DNA of 64,000 nt from Liolophura sinensis (Eukaryota > Mollusca > Polyplacophora > Chitonida > Chitonidae). The notes beneath the pieces were generated by a model. That model saw nothing but the letters and a program-made list of their open reading frames with translations. It made no database searches and was not told where the DNA came from. Positions 48,841 to 60,616 of the stretch are shown one piece after another; position 1 is the first letter of the stretch, and each line of letters begins with the position of its first letter. Made by a program: the position numbers and the translations under genes. Where the stretch lies: positions 40,082,458-40,146,457 of the forward strand of contig NC_088300.1 of the NCBI RefSeq assembly GCF_032854445.1. Direction: 5' to 3'.

Positions 48841-50223
48841 TTCGGTTTGTACACTGGCTTTGATCTGGCCCTCAACGTCAATCCGTGGTCGTTCAAGTGG
48901 AACATGCTGAATTACGCTGTAAAACACAATTCAAGTAACTAAATAATATTTAAAACGCATTCATTCCATGTTGTCAAAGTGGTATTCTTGGTTGTCTTAG
49001 TTTATTAAGTAAACTTCCACGATTGTGAGAAGTGCAGCTTGCGGAAACGTTTGCTATAACGCATCTCAATCTCCTTTACGCGTTAACTGCATGTGTATGA
49101 TCTACCCGCTAGGCTGATTTCACACGATAACGACGTTGACAGAGTGTATGCGGCAGAATACTACATATAATGCATCTGTGGAAACCCGATTTACTGGCAA
49201 AACAAGACCTATAATAATAAGCCTATTATATATCGTTTGGATACAGTTACATGGGAAGTTCAAAGCAGACGTGTTCAACGTAATTAATCTTCTGTCTGAT
49301 CCAGTGTTCTGTCTTTTATTCCGCTACATTAATCGATCTTGATGTGTTCCAGATTCACACTTAAATGACACCTAATCACACTTTTGCGCTGCCGACGAAA
49401 TTGTTTTCTTTTTTTAAACCTACAGCCTACAGAATTGCGGTTGCCAGCACTTGGGGGTGGCATACGATGTAATAACCGAGGACACCATGGAAACGACAGG
49501 GAACGCAGACCCTAAAGCTGGTGTCGCTAAAACTGAAAACAGCCTGTAGGGAGTGATTGAATCAGTATAGTGTCAGATCTCTGGGAAATGTCAGTTTCGT
49601 ATGTTCCCTTATCACGTGAGGCAATACTTTGCTAACGCCATGTGTCGATTTAGATCAACGGGGTTGGTGATTTTCAGCTGAAATACGTGACGGTAATATG
49701 CAGCGATCTGAAGCACTCTCCTGCTTACAATTCTCAAAACATATAAACGTTGCCAATTTGTCTATAGATCTAGCCATGGTTTCTCTCCACATAAGGCCAT
49801 GGGGACATTTTAGCTATCTCCTTCCCAGATTACCTGTTGTCCAAGTGCAAAATTGTAAGTTAATAACTTGCAGAAATACCCTTGTGGTATGTGGATGAAG
49901 ATAAAGTTTACATTCTGACAAAAACGAGGTGCATTTTAATGGTATCCCAAAGAATGTTACTTTCTCAGCTGTTTTCAACTGGGAAGGGACAATGTATCGT
50001 TTTAGAAATGGGAGCCGAAAATACATCGCTCTCACTTTAGAACTGGGACAAATCCTTGGGTCCCTTTACAGTTAGAAACGAGCGATGATCCTCTCTGAAA
50101 GTGGGGAGCTAAACTGGCACGGGAACGCATCCTTTTACAATTAATCTCTGTGGAATTGAACAACGAGAATGCAAGGCTTTCGAGTTAGGAATGGTTAAAG
50201 CCTTTCTTGCAATTGGGACACTG
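48841..50223. other. Intergenic, no gene seen
   Basis: AT-rich single-copy sequence. Between about 49990 and 50220 there are loose repeats of a GAACTGGGAC-type word, too decayed to define. Confidence 0.4.
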
Positions 50224-51160
50224 TAATGCTTAACCATATATGTAAGGGTTTGTATGGCCATAACCACTTAACCTCATATGTTGGGGGTTGTATGGCCATA
50301 ACCACTTAACCATATATGTAAGGGTTTGTATGGCCATAACCACTTAACCATATATATAAGGGTTTGTATGGCCATAACCACTTAACCACATATGTAAGGG
50401 TTTATATAGTCATAACCACTTAACCACATATGTAAAAGTTTGTATGGCCATAACCACTTAACCACATATGTAAAAGTTTGTATGGCCATAATCACTTAAC
50501 CACATATGTAAGAGTTTGTATGGCCATAATCACTTAACCACATATGTAAGGGTTTGTATAGGCATAACCACTTAAACACATATCTAGGGGTTTGTATGGC
50601 CATAACCACTTAACCACATATGTAAGGGTTTGTGTAGCCATAACCACTTAAACACATATGTAGGGGTTTGTATGGCCATAACCACTTAACCTCATATGTT
50701 GGGGGTTGTATGGCCATAACCACTTAACCATATATGTAAGGGTTTGTATGGCCATAACCACTAAAACCACATATTTAAGGGTTTGTATGGTCATAACCAC
50801 TTAACCATATGTGTAAGGGTTTGAAAGGCCATAACCACTTAAACACATATGTAAGGATTTGCATGGCCATACCCACTTAACTTCATATGTAAGAGTTTGT
50901 ATGGCCATAACCACTTAACTATATATGTAAGGGTTTGTATAGCCATAACCACTTCACAATATATGTAAGGATTTCTATGGCCATAACCACTTAACTATCT
51001 ATGTAAGGGTTTGTACGGCAATAACCACTTAACCGTATATGTAAGAGTTTGTATGGCCATAACCACTTAACCACATATGTAAGGGTTTGTGTAGCCATAT
51101 ATGTAAGGACTTGTGTGGCCTTAATCACTTTTGTATGGTTTTGTGCAGGCATAACTACAA
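50224..51160 (+). repeat. 38-bp minisatellite, about 24 units
   Basis: Unit of 38 bp built on CTTAACCATATATGTAAGGG and TTTGTATGGCCATAACCA. Units degrade toward the right, where only TGTAAGG-TTTGTGTGGCC words remain to about 51230. Confidence 0.95.
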
Positions 51161-51284
51161 GTGTAAAGGTTTGTGTGATTATGACCACATATAAACTTTT
51201 GTGTGACCATAATTACATAGAGTGCATGTAAGTTTTTGTGTAGTCATAATCCTGAAATGTACCTATTCAAAAATACTTTCAGTT

Positions 51285-51410
51285 CTCTGGCCATACGTGG
51301 TAAGTTCTTTCAGCAACCTGCGAATGGTCGTGGTGTTCGTCTGGGCTCTGCCTGGTTTCTTCTACCCTAAATCTGACCACCGTCGTATTGGTGAAATATT
51401 CGGCGTAAGA
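51285..51410 (+). mobile_element. SINE, 5' truncated, tail-to-tail with the next
   Basis: Begins at CTGGCCATACGTGG, with the central block CAACCTGCGAATGGTCGTGG, ending at ATTCGGCGTAAG. Its normal tail is replaced by the inverted partner. Confidence 0.8.
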
Positions 51411-51634
51411 TTTATTTGATTGGAGCTTTACATCGTACTCAAGAATATTTCGCTTATATAACGGTGGTCAGCATTATGGTGAAAACCGTGCACAGCCTGG
51501 AGTGAAAGCCGCGACCATCCGCGACCATCCGTCGGAGAGGAAACCAGCATGAGCTGGACCTGAACTGAATTAGTGAGAGGCTTCTGGGTGATTACACTGC
51601 GCTAGCGCGCATACCAGCTGATCCACGGAGAACC
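51411..51634 (-). mobile_element. SINE, near full length, tail-to-tail with the previous
   Basis: Minus-strand copy with the tail at 51411, a central block carrying a duplicated CCGCGACCAT word, and a tRNA-like head ending near 51634 (on the minus strand CGTGGATCAGCTGGTATGCG). Confidence 0.8.
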
Positions 51635-52471
51635 CTCGGAGTAAATATATATGACGGCGGTTTGTTTTTTAAAAATGTTCGGGGAACCGGGCATAGGTTA
51701 CGCATTTAGGAAAGTGCAAAACATATTTGTAGGTGTAGAACCATAGTGATTAATCGTCAGTATTGGGGTTTAGACTCTAATCTTCAGAACTGATTCTTGT
51801 AATTGTAATAGCTTATATTTGTACATGTAACAGTAAAATCACAATGGAATATTCTTCCTTAATCAATGGACCAGGTACGGTAAGGCGGAGACGACCCCCA
51901 AAAAGAACGATAAAAAAAGCAAATGTCAAAATCCCAGCACCGTGTTATAAGTGTCCCAATCAGAAGGATAAAATGTGATCGAAACGGCCATAAAAGTAAT
52001 ATGGTCAAAAAAGAGACGATTGCTTATTAATAACCCACCAAAAAATGCACTTTCTAACAAAATCTTCAGTTTTTGGCTCAAACTGTGCACTGTGTTTTTT
52101 TTTCATTTTTTTTTGTTTGTTTTTTTTTATTTACTGTATGAAGATCGACGTTAACCAGAAAAATATTTTTCTGAAACTTGCACGTATGTATTTGTGCGTG
52201 CTGTGAAAGTTTCGTTTTGTCTTCACACATGTAAAACACAAATAATACGATCAGTTGTATTACATTTTGGCAAGTTTAAAATCTGTATTTCTGCTTACAA
52301 GCTATGTGCATGTAGCGAAATGGTAGCGGCTAATTTATTGTTTGTGTGAAGATTCTGTTTTGGAGAAAAGAACCGTTAATTCTGAATTATAATAATGTGA
52401 AATATTTTAGTTGTCTTTGTTTAAAATTGAAAATATTCAGTAACCAGTCACATAGACATCAGCTAGATATG
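51635..52471. other. Intergenic, no gene seen
   Basis: AT-rich, with T runs at 52090-52130. No supported feature. Confidence 0.4.
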
Positions 52472-53137
52472 TCGGTCATAGTTCACACTGTCGATCTCAG
52501 TTCACACTGTCGGTCTCAGTTCACGCTATCCATCTTATTTCACACTGTTCATCTTAGCTCACACTGTCGGTCTCAGTTCACACTGTCGATCTCAGTTCAC
52601 ACTGTCAATCTCATTTCACGCTATCCATCTTAGTTCACACTGTCGGACTCAGTTCACACTGTGCATCTGAGTTGACTCTGTCCATCTCAGTTCACACTGT
52701 CGGTCATAATTCACGCTGTCCATCTAAGTTCACAGTCTCGATCTCAGTTCACACTGTCGATCTCAGTTCACACTGTCGGTCTCAGTTCACGCTATCCATC
52801 TTATTTCACACTGTTCATCTTAGTTCACACTGTCGGTCTCAGTTCACACTGTCGATCTCAGTTCACACTGTCAATCTCATTTCACGCTATCCATCCTAGT
52901 TCACACTGTCGGACTCAATTCACACTGTCCATCTCAGTTGACTCTGTCCATCTCAGTTCACACTGTCGTTCATAATTCACGCTGTCCATCTAAGTTCACA
53001 GTCTCGATCCCAGTTCACACTGTCGATCTCAGTTCACACTGTCAGCCTCAGTTCACCTTGTCGTTCTCAGTTCACACTGTCGGTCTTAATTCACACTCTC
53101 GATCTCAGATCACACTCTCGGTCTCAGTTTACAGCCT
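52472..53137 (+). repeat. 19-bp minisatellite with 266-bp higher-order unit
   Basis: About 35 tandem 19-bp units (CAGTTCACACTGTCGATCT and variants). The pattern of variants repeats every 266 bp, exactly 14 units: the block at about 52490-52755 recurs at about 52756-53021. Confidence 0.95.
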
Positions 53138-55418
53138 TAATCTTGAAGGATACATGAAAAAGAACTGTAAAAGAATATTTTTGTTACAAAAGAAGAGAAG
53201 AATGCTCTTCCAAAACATTTTCATAAATATTTTATGCTTTAATATAGTTTCGTTACAGTCATCTGGGAAAGCAAACCTACAATAAAGCTAAGATCCACAA
53301 TTTTCTTGAACTCAAACACTATGTGTGTGTAAACAGAATCCTTCAACGTTGGTTAGTCGATAGTGCAGGACGATACAACCTTTATTGGCTAAATCAACTT
53401 GGATTTTATTATGTTCACACAGCTTGTTTTGGTCGTAAAAGCTGGATGTGCGCCAAATAAACTTTGAGTTCAGTTAAATATTGGACAGCAGAGAGTCATA
53501 AGCCATCAAATATAGCTGTTTCCCTGGCTGATATTTCAACGGACATCAGAAAAGTTCTACCCAGTGAATTCACAAATATTCCAGGTTGATGTTTGATGAA
53601 AAGACATAAATATTTTTTTCACTTGAAGGTTTAAAGGTTTAACTTTTATTTAATCTGGGGGAAATTTAAAGCAAGTCTGTGCACAAGTACGTTTTACAGT
53701 GTTTCAGGCCTTTATGTCGCCCTCCATGCTTGTGGTGAGGGTTGACTTTCCTTGGACAATTTCATATATGGATTACCCATTGAGGTGCTAATCCTGCCAT
53801 GAAATTTATTAAATAGGTTTCATGCCAATCAGGAAGACTATCAAAAACAAGCGTATTACACATTTTTTCCTGGAAATGACAGTCTGCCGCCATTTCCACT
53901 CGTGACCCAAACCTATTCAGAGCTACACCAGCACTGGGTTTTTGGCAGCATGGCTGGTTTTTCATTTGTAGCTGGAGCCATTGCATCAATTTGGCTCTCC
54001 ACATATTAGCCCCAAGTCTCCTCTGTTTCATTCTAAATGGACTGCCTTGCCTGTTAAAGGTGAATTATACCTTTGCTATATCACTGATTTGAACATTTAA
54101 TTTGATTGATTTATGTTCAATGTCCTACTTAGGAATATTTCACTCGCCACTGATTTTCTCACCTCATTTGTGACGCATCCCAACCGACTTTTACGATTAG
54201 GCCATATAATGGTGGAAACCCAAGTTACCTTTTTTTCATCAAATGTCACCTAAGGGTTATGCGAACGCTGTCGATTGCAGCATGGAGTTTAATGGATACA
54301 AATACATGTATCCGATGGGGTTTCCACAATCAGATGTACAGTCACATAATTAGACAGTGTTTCCGCGGCCAAATACATAACCATATAGTTTCAAAGCGTC
54401 TTACAACTATTTTTGTAATAATATACGCATTTTTTTCTGGTCCAGATATTGTGACACTGTGAACATTTCTGCACGTTTTTAGCCTTTGACCATGATTCTT
54501 CTTCGTGCTTTCTGCGTTTTTTTTCTCTTCATGATTAGCGATGTTTTTAGCTGTTACTGTCCCCTTTTGCAAAATTCAAAGAGCTTTTGAAGGCAAATTC
54601 ATGAGCATATTCATTAGGAAAAAAGCAACAAGTGTTCCAAACCTTTCAAGACTCGGCTATCGATTGCCGTGAGTCTTGACACAGAGGATCAGCATGTCTG
54701 GCCAATGTTTGCCTTTCCTGGGGAGCGACGACCTTATTGGCCTGTCAGCATAGGATGTCATGCGATATCACGATCAGAAAACACACCATGAGCCGTGCAA
54801 ATACCCACAAAAAGACGTCTAAGCAAAAGCGTGTATTGCACATATTACCAGTCCCTTAGCTCATTTTCCAATCACTCAAAAATTGCTTCTTCTAAGAAAC
54901 TAGACAACTTGCTCAGTAACATTTCACTTACATGACGGCGGTATTCAACAGAATACCCAATTACATGTATTTGTATTATATCCTGCCCAATAGGCTTGTA
55001 CCCAGTATTTCATCATCGTCCATACATCCACAACATCAAGACAATCAATGTCCGCCAAAAAGTCTGGGCCAACGTCATCCATCTTTCTATTTTTAACGCT
55101 CACACCCAAGACCCAGGTTCAGATGGTGATATTTCAGTGGTATAGACTTCCTGCAATTAACACGAATTTCCCAGCTTGCTAGTCTGAGAAGGTATAATCA
55201 CAACATAATCGAATGTCTGTAATCTGTGATAGAGTCAGTGTTTTTCTATGATAAATGACATTTTTGTCCTGTTGACACCTCGACTGCAGCACTTTAATAT
55301 AGGCAATCTTTGTATAGCACTTAAATTTACACAGGACGTCTTTGTGTAGCACTTTGATAAAGGTCACTGTTAGCTAGAAATCCACCTGAAACGAACCAGT
55401 TACTGATTAATATATATC
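53138..55418. other. Intergenic, no gene seen
   Basis: AT-rich. An 89-codon minus-strand frame at 53762-54031 could be part of an old mobile element, but no motif supports a family. Confidence 0.4.
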
Positions 55419-55560
55419 CGGTCTCTCAGCAACCTGCGGATGGTCGTGGCTTTCCCTCGGGCTCTGTCCAGTTTCCTTCCACCACCATGCTGGCCGCCGT
55501 CATATAGGTGAACTATTCTTGAGTACGGTGTAAAACACCAATCAATTAAATAAATAAATA
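55419..55560 (+). mobile_element. SINE, 5' truncated
   Basis: From TCTCAGCAACCTGCGGATGG to AACACCAATCAATTAAATAA. Confidence 0.83.
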
Positions 55561-55754
55561 ATACATATCCGTATAACTCTTTCTATGTTTAAACATCGGT
55601 TATTTGATGTGAACAAGTCCCTGGGTGAATCGACGTCAGGAAGTAGAATTAATCATATAATTTGTATTGGTATTATTAGAAAAAAAGAAGTAAAAACTGA
55701 AAATACAGTTATGCTGATATATTTGCAGATGGTATATTAAAATATGGCCATAAA

Positions 55755-56127
55755 GGACTGTATGTATATATGTATGTATGTATGTATGTACGTGTATGTA
55801 TGTACGTACGTATGTATGTATGTATGTATGTATGTATGTATGTATGTATGTATGTACGTACGTATGTATGTATGTATGTATGTATGTATGTATGTATGTA
55901 TGTATGTATGTATGTATGTATGTATGTATGTATGTATGTAGGTATGTATGTATGTAGGTATGTAGGTATGTGTGTATGTATGTATGTATGTATGTATGTA
56001 TGTATGTATGTATGTATGTATGTATGTATGTATGTATGTATGAATGTATGTATGTATGTATGTATGTATGTATGTAGGTATGTATGTATGTAGGTATGTA
56101 GGTATGTGTGTATGTATGTATGTATGT
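55755..56127. repeat. TATG microsatellite, about 93 units
   Basis: (TATG)n with TACG, TAGG and TGTG variant units. A characteristic variant string (two TAGG words then TGTG) occurs at about 55936-55976 and again at about 56073-56112, giving a longer period of about 137 bp. It directly abuts the 3' end of a minus-strand SINE. Confidence 0.96.
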
Positions 56128-56285
56128 ATGCTTTGGGTTTAACGTCGTGCCTAACAATTTTTCAGTCATATGACGACGAGGAGTTAGTAGGTATATGTAC
56201 GCAAACAGTCCATGCTGCCAAAATGCTGCCGACTCTGAAGTACTCTGCTCTGCTGAGCTCCAAGCGAGACAGTCACCTATTGTTA
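56128..56285 (-). mobile_element. Second SINE family, copy with hugely expanded tail
   Basis: On the minus strand it reads GGTGACTGTCTCGCTTGGAG, GGCAGCATGGACTGTTTGCG, CTCCTCGTCGTCATATGACT and GACGTTAAACCCAAAGCATA, running straight into (CATA)n. Same order of parts as the copy at 41070-41264. Confidence 0.75.
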
Positions 56286-57579
56286 TACATACTGGGGAAC
56301 CGAAAAACAAGTAGGTCCAAGTGATGTGCTATTTCGTGTTGCTTTTCTGTAATGCGTCACTGTTTCTGTACATTTGAGCTCGTACAGCAAAGACATAGTG
56401 CATCGGCACTGCAGCGTAATGTCGGTGCTAACTAAGATTTTACTCTGCCTAGAACCAACATGAATAGGCCGGAAATGCTCCCAACTGCGCTCGTATTGCA
56501 TTAAAGATCAAACCGTTTTTTTGTGTGCAAATTTGGTGCCATATCAAAAATTAATTCCGTCTAAAAATAGAATTCCCCGAGATGTACACATTGATTTCTT
56601 TCTATATACGAGTGTGTCTCTGTGATAACACTCAATACATCTAAGGCTCATTTATAGTGTTGTCGCACGTCCAAGGATTGAGTTGGTTCGTGAGGCTGAG
56701 GACTTGATACTATGGGGTTTGTGCAACATCCTGCCCTCTGTTCATGGACTTCTACGTCTAGCAATTATAGAACAGATTGATATTCCTGTTTTCCTAACGC
56801 TGTATAGATGATCTTATTGGTCATTTGTACAATGATCCCTGATGTTGGCCGGGGGTTGGGAGTGGCGGGGTGGGGGGAGTGGCAGTTGATAGGTTTGATT
56901 ATACTGAGGGTTCAGCTTCAGTGGTATATTTATATAATCAGTGAAAGTGACTTAGGGCTTCTCAGGCTGCATTATCCGAAGATGAAGCGCACTTCTGAGA
57001 AAGCGCACGAAAATTAGAAACTAAATGACCATAATAAAAACAGAATATTCCAACCAGTGAAGGCGAAAAGTCTCAGTGATCGTCATGAACACAGAAGAAT
57101 TTGATAAGCGAATGCTTTTGAGAGCAGTTTGTTTGGAATTATCCATCAAGGGTTTTTGGCTGATATTGGATGCTTTAGAAATCTGGATCTTCTTTCAAAG
57201 TCATTAAACCAAGGTCATGTCCTGGAGTAACTGACCCGTCTAGGTATAAAGTAATGCATGCCGTATGCCGAGGCAAGTTTAATGTACTGAAATCACCTCT
57301 CTAACTCACAGCTTCCAGATCCTAGCTTTTAAAGGTACATTCCCTGACCGAATTTGAGATAATTTATTGTAGCTTTTCCTTGACTGTACAAAAGATAAAC
57401 ACATCTTTCGGCTCTACGTTTATCTTAGCAGATTAGTCGCTGATGTCCGTTCTTTCGGCAGTCATGGGGAGAATGTCAGTTAGTGGTTTAATCTCGTCGT
57501 ACACCTAAATAAATTTGTCGCTTGGAACGAACTCTGAATGAACCGCCTTGGCGTTCCAGCACAGCTCTCATGAATTTGT
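56286..57579. other. Intergenic, no gene seen
   Basis: AT-rich, apart from a short GC-rich stretch at about 56843-56880. No supported feature. Confidence 0.4.
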
Positions 57580-57955
57580 CGTTTGTGGCGTTCAAGTACC
57601 GCTCACGCTTGTGGGCCGGAGCCTGTACTCTGTGTCATTCAAATCCAGCTCTTAACATGTAGCCCAGGGTCTGCCGTCTGTGGCATTCAAATACAGCTCT
57701 CAGCATGCAACTCAGGATCTGCCACCTGTGGCAGCTCTCAGCATGTAGCCCTGAGTCTGTTGTCTGTGGCGTTCAAATACAGCTCAAAACATGCAGGTCT
57801 GAGTCTGCCGTCTATGGCGGTGAAATACAGCTCAAAACATGTGGCCCCCAGTCTGTAACATGTAGTTATTTATCTATCTGATTTCCTATAAGTCTGTGGC
57901 GTTCAAATACAACTGTAACATGTAGTTATTTATCTATCTGATTTCCTATAAGTCT
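57580..57955 (+). repeat. ~48-bp minisatellite plus 58-bp direct duplication
   Basis: About six degenerate units with GTGGCGTTCAAATACAGCTC, AGCATGTAGCC and GAGTCTGCCGT. At the right end a segment with TGTAACATGTAGTTATTTAT and CTATCTGATTTCCTATAAGT occurs twice, about 58 bp apart. Confidence 0.85.
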
Positions 57956-59100
57956 AAGCAGACTGTTGGCGTATCATTTGCGTATAATAAATAAATCATA
58001 CTGTGTTATTACTACGTCTTTATTTGTGTGACTTGATCACCATACCATACAACTTTCCCGTCAATATAAAATGTTAAGCAAAAAAATAATAATACAAATT
58101 AAAAAAATGAAAGTTTAATATTGTTCTGAAATGATTTTGCCAATTCAGCAAGTGTGATGGAGGATGCATATCAGCACATTTCTGCGAACGCGAAAAAATT
58201 TGAAGGACACATTATTCAATTTGGGGATTTTTTTGTTCCTAAGATATTCAACAGCGTTTCATGTTACCACTATGTGTTAAATGATATAAACTTTGATTAC
58301 CTATTCGACATCAAACTCGTGAGCTCGAAGAATCATGCGTTGCTAAACAACTCACATGTAAGCTGATAGAAATTCTTTTACGCAATTGTGGTAACGTTAG
58401 AGCCATCCTTTGAACAACAAACGTCTCACATTGCAACAGACGTTTTCGTCTGGCGCCCATCAGGCAGCTGCCATCTTTACCAAATCGCCATGTCTTTTTG
58501 AGTTAGTGCATGGTCTTCAGCTGCCAGTAACAGTAATTGTTGACCATTGACAGCTTGAGCTTAATGATAATTTCCGTACTCATTTTGATCATAATTTGAC
58601 ATTGTTACTTTGAAGCAATGGTACACCTTTGCATTAACTGTGACATCAGGCATGGCAACGTACTCATGCCGCGGCAGCATTCTGCGAATCATGCGAGAGA
58701 GTAAAAAAAATTTTAAAATCAAATCGGTATCTTACGGACAAACTGTGCAAAGTCTACATCTAGCTAAACTGCACAGGCAACAGCAATTGATTTTATAATG
58801 AGTGAGAAACTGACGCCAATAGTTCATAGGAATCGACCCCCGCCCCACAACCCACTATCTCTACCCACACTTTATACCCAAATCTATTGGGCGAACACCC
58901 AAATCAGCATTCTGGAGACACATGTAGTTATCTGTATGTCTCAAGGGATATACGTTTAATACTTATAAAAAATCTACCAAACTAAGCCAAAGATGAATTA
59001 GTTTAATTAATTGACTGGGATTGATTTATTCATGGAGTGAATGATACAATTTATTCTGAAGGTTGAAGATTTCTTGAGGAATTCTTTATAAATTATTGCT
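57956..59100. other. Intergenic, no gene seen
   Basis: AT-rich. Short open frames (58154-58366, 58610-58798) have no recognisable features. Confidence 0.4.
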
Positions 59101-59574
59101 TTATGAATGACTTGGGGTGTATGGTTCTCGCTGTGGAGATGGTCCCATTATCCTTACCATGCTGCAATGACATAACAGACTTTCATAGGAGTAGCGACTA
59201 GCGAGGTTTAACCTGAATTGCAAAATGCGCTCCTCTTCTTCTGCGTGTGAAGAGTCAGTGAGGTTGGTGAGTACAACTTCGGGGTTCGTTGTAGTACCTC
59301 GGTTTTTAAAATATAATTTCAATAAATCGTTCCACTGCCTTGTCGATTTGGTGGTGCTGTATATGTTCATCGACGTTTTGCTTTAACCAGATTTTAATGT
59401 TGTGGATTCCGTAGAACAGTCTTCCATGTGTGAGGTTACTGGCTTGCGGCCTTCATGTCTACGTGCTAACCCATTATAGCTTTCGTCCTTGGCCTTCTGT
59501 GATACTGAGAATATATCCCTTGTCCTTGTGATTTCGGGCTCAGTTGTCGGCTGATTAGTTTTAACTTTTACCAT
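59101..59574 (-). pseudogene. Possible decayed retroelement fragment
   Basis: Two adjacent minus-strand frames (59574-59383, then 59370-59101). The second contains VVLTNLTDSSHAEEEERILQ then FRLNLA, resembling the 'V-N-L-S-x-x-L-T-x-x-E-x-x-L-L-x-x-G-L-N-F' segment ahead of the reverse transcriptase in Penelope-like elements. No RT core follows and the frame stops soon after. The resemblance is from memory of the family and is weak. Something else is quite possible. Confidence 0.25.
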
Positions 59575-60464
59575 TCAGTGTTTCGACATTAGACGTATCA
59601 TTTGCGTCAAATACAAAGTAACGTACAAAACCGTTCCTTATATACACTGGGACTAGTAACAATTGTACAACGAGGTAGTTTTAATGCCGGATTCGGACAG
59701 GGGATTGTCTGCCCTCAGTTTACCTACGGACCTTGGTGTCATTAATCAATAGATGGAGCTCGTATGGCTGTATTTGGCGTGCGGCATGTGGGTGATTTTA
59801 TTACCTCGGGCATTTCGGTGTCTCTCACCTACAACACGGGCCGTAATCATTTAAGTCAAAAAATCTTACAACCTTTTTTCATGGTTTGAAATTTTTCCGT
59901 TAATTTATTGTACTATATAACCTACTGTGGAGTATTTGGATGGTCCCCCTACACAGTTAGTATTCTCTCAGGCTACAGGGAGTTTTTGTCACGGTTGAAC
60001 TGGTTAAAGAGTTGCGTTTATAGGATCATCCGTCATTTATTTAAAACCTCCGTCAGCAAACCACCTACCGAATCGAATACCAAAGTTGAGAAGGTCTAAG
60101 ACGGATTGGTGGAAACAATCTGTAGGGAAAAAGAAAGTTTTCCCAAATGCATTTGTTTCGCTTAAACCTTCCCGGCCTTTTAAGATAATTAAAGCACATG
60201 TCATGTCGTTTTTCCAAATGTCCCAAGAGACAGTGGTTAGACTGGAGGCACAACCGGCTGCGAGTCAACTGAGGACTGTTGTCTGATGAGGAAAAACAGA
60301 GCGGCGTCAACGTCGTTTGTGATACAAGAATTTAAAAACGTCCATGTAAAGAAATGAGGTCTACCACCGAAAGAACACTTAAAGGGTTTGATGACAAAAG
60401 ATGTACTAAATCTAAGAGAAGGTTTTCAAGCGTATCTAGTAATCGTTTTTCACCCTGCTGACAG

Positions 60465-60616
60465 AGGGCTCCTCCGTGACTGAGGTGATAGCGTGGTAAC
60501 GCAGGGCAATGGCCTAGGAGCCATTCACCAATGAGGTCGCTATAAGTTCAAGTTCAGCTAATGCTTGCTTCCTCTCCGATCGTACGAGGGAAGATCTTTC
60601 AGCAACCTGCGGATGA
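60465..60616 (+). mobile_element. SINE, 3' truncated
   Basis: Keeps the head (GGGCTCCTCCGTGACTGAGG and GTTCAAGTTCAGC) and stops just inside the central block at CAACCTGCGGATG, so it lacks the tail. This is the reverse of the usual 5' truncation. Confidence 0.75.

Noticed and set aside
47329-48927. Repeat proteins of 11-residue periods (up to 164 codons)
   Set aside because: The frames follow from the 33-bp period; they shift frame between units and no start, splice or domain context supports coding.
55636-56310. 224-codon minus-strand frame of Tyr-Ile-His-Thr repeats
   Set aside because: It is a translation of the (CATA)n microsatellite, with no support as a protein.
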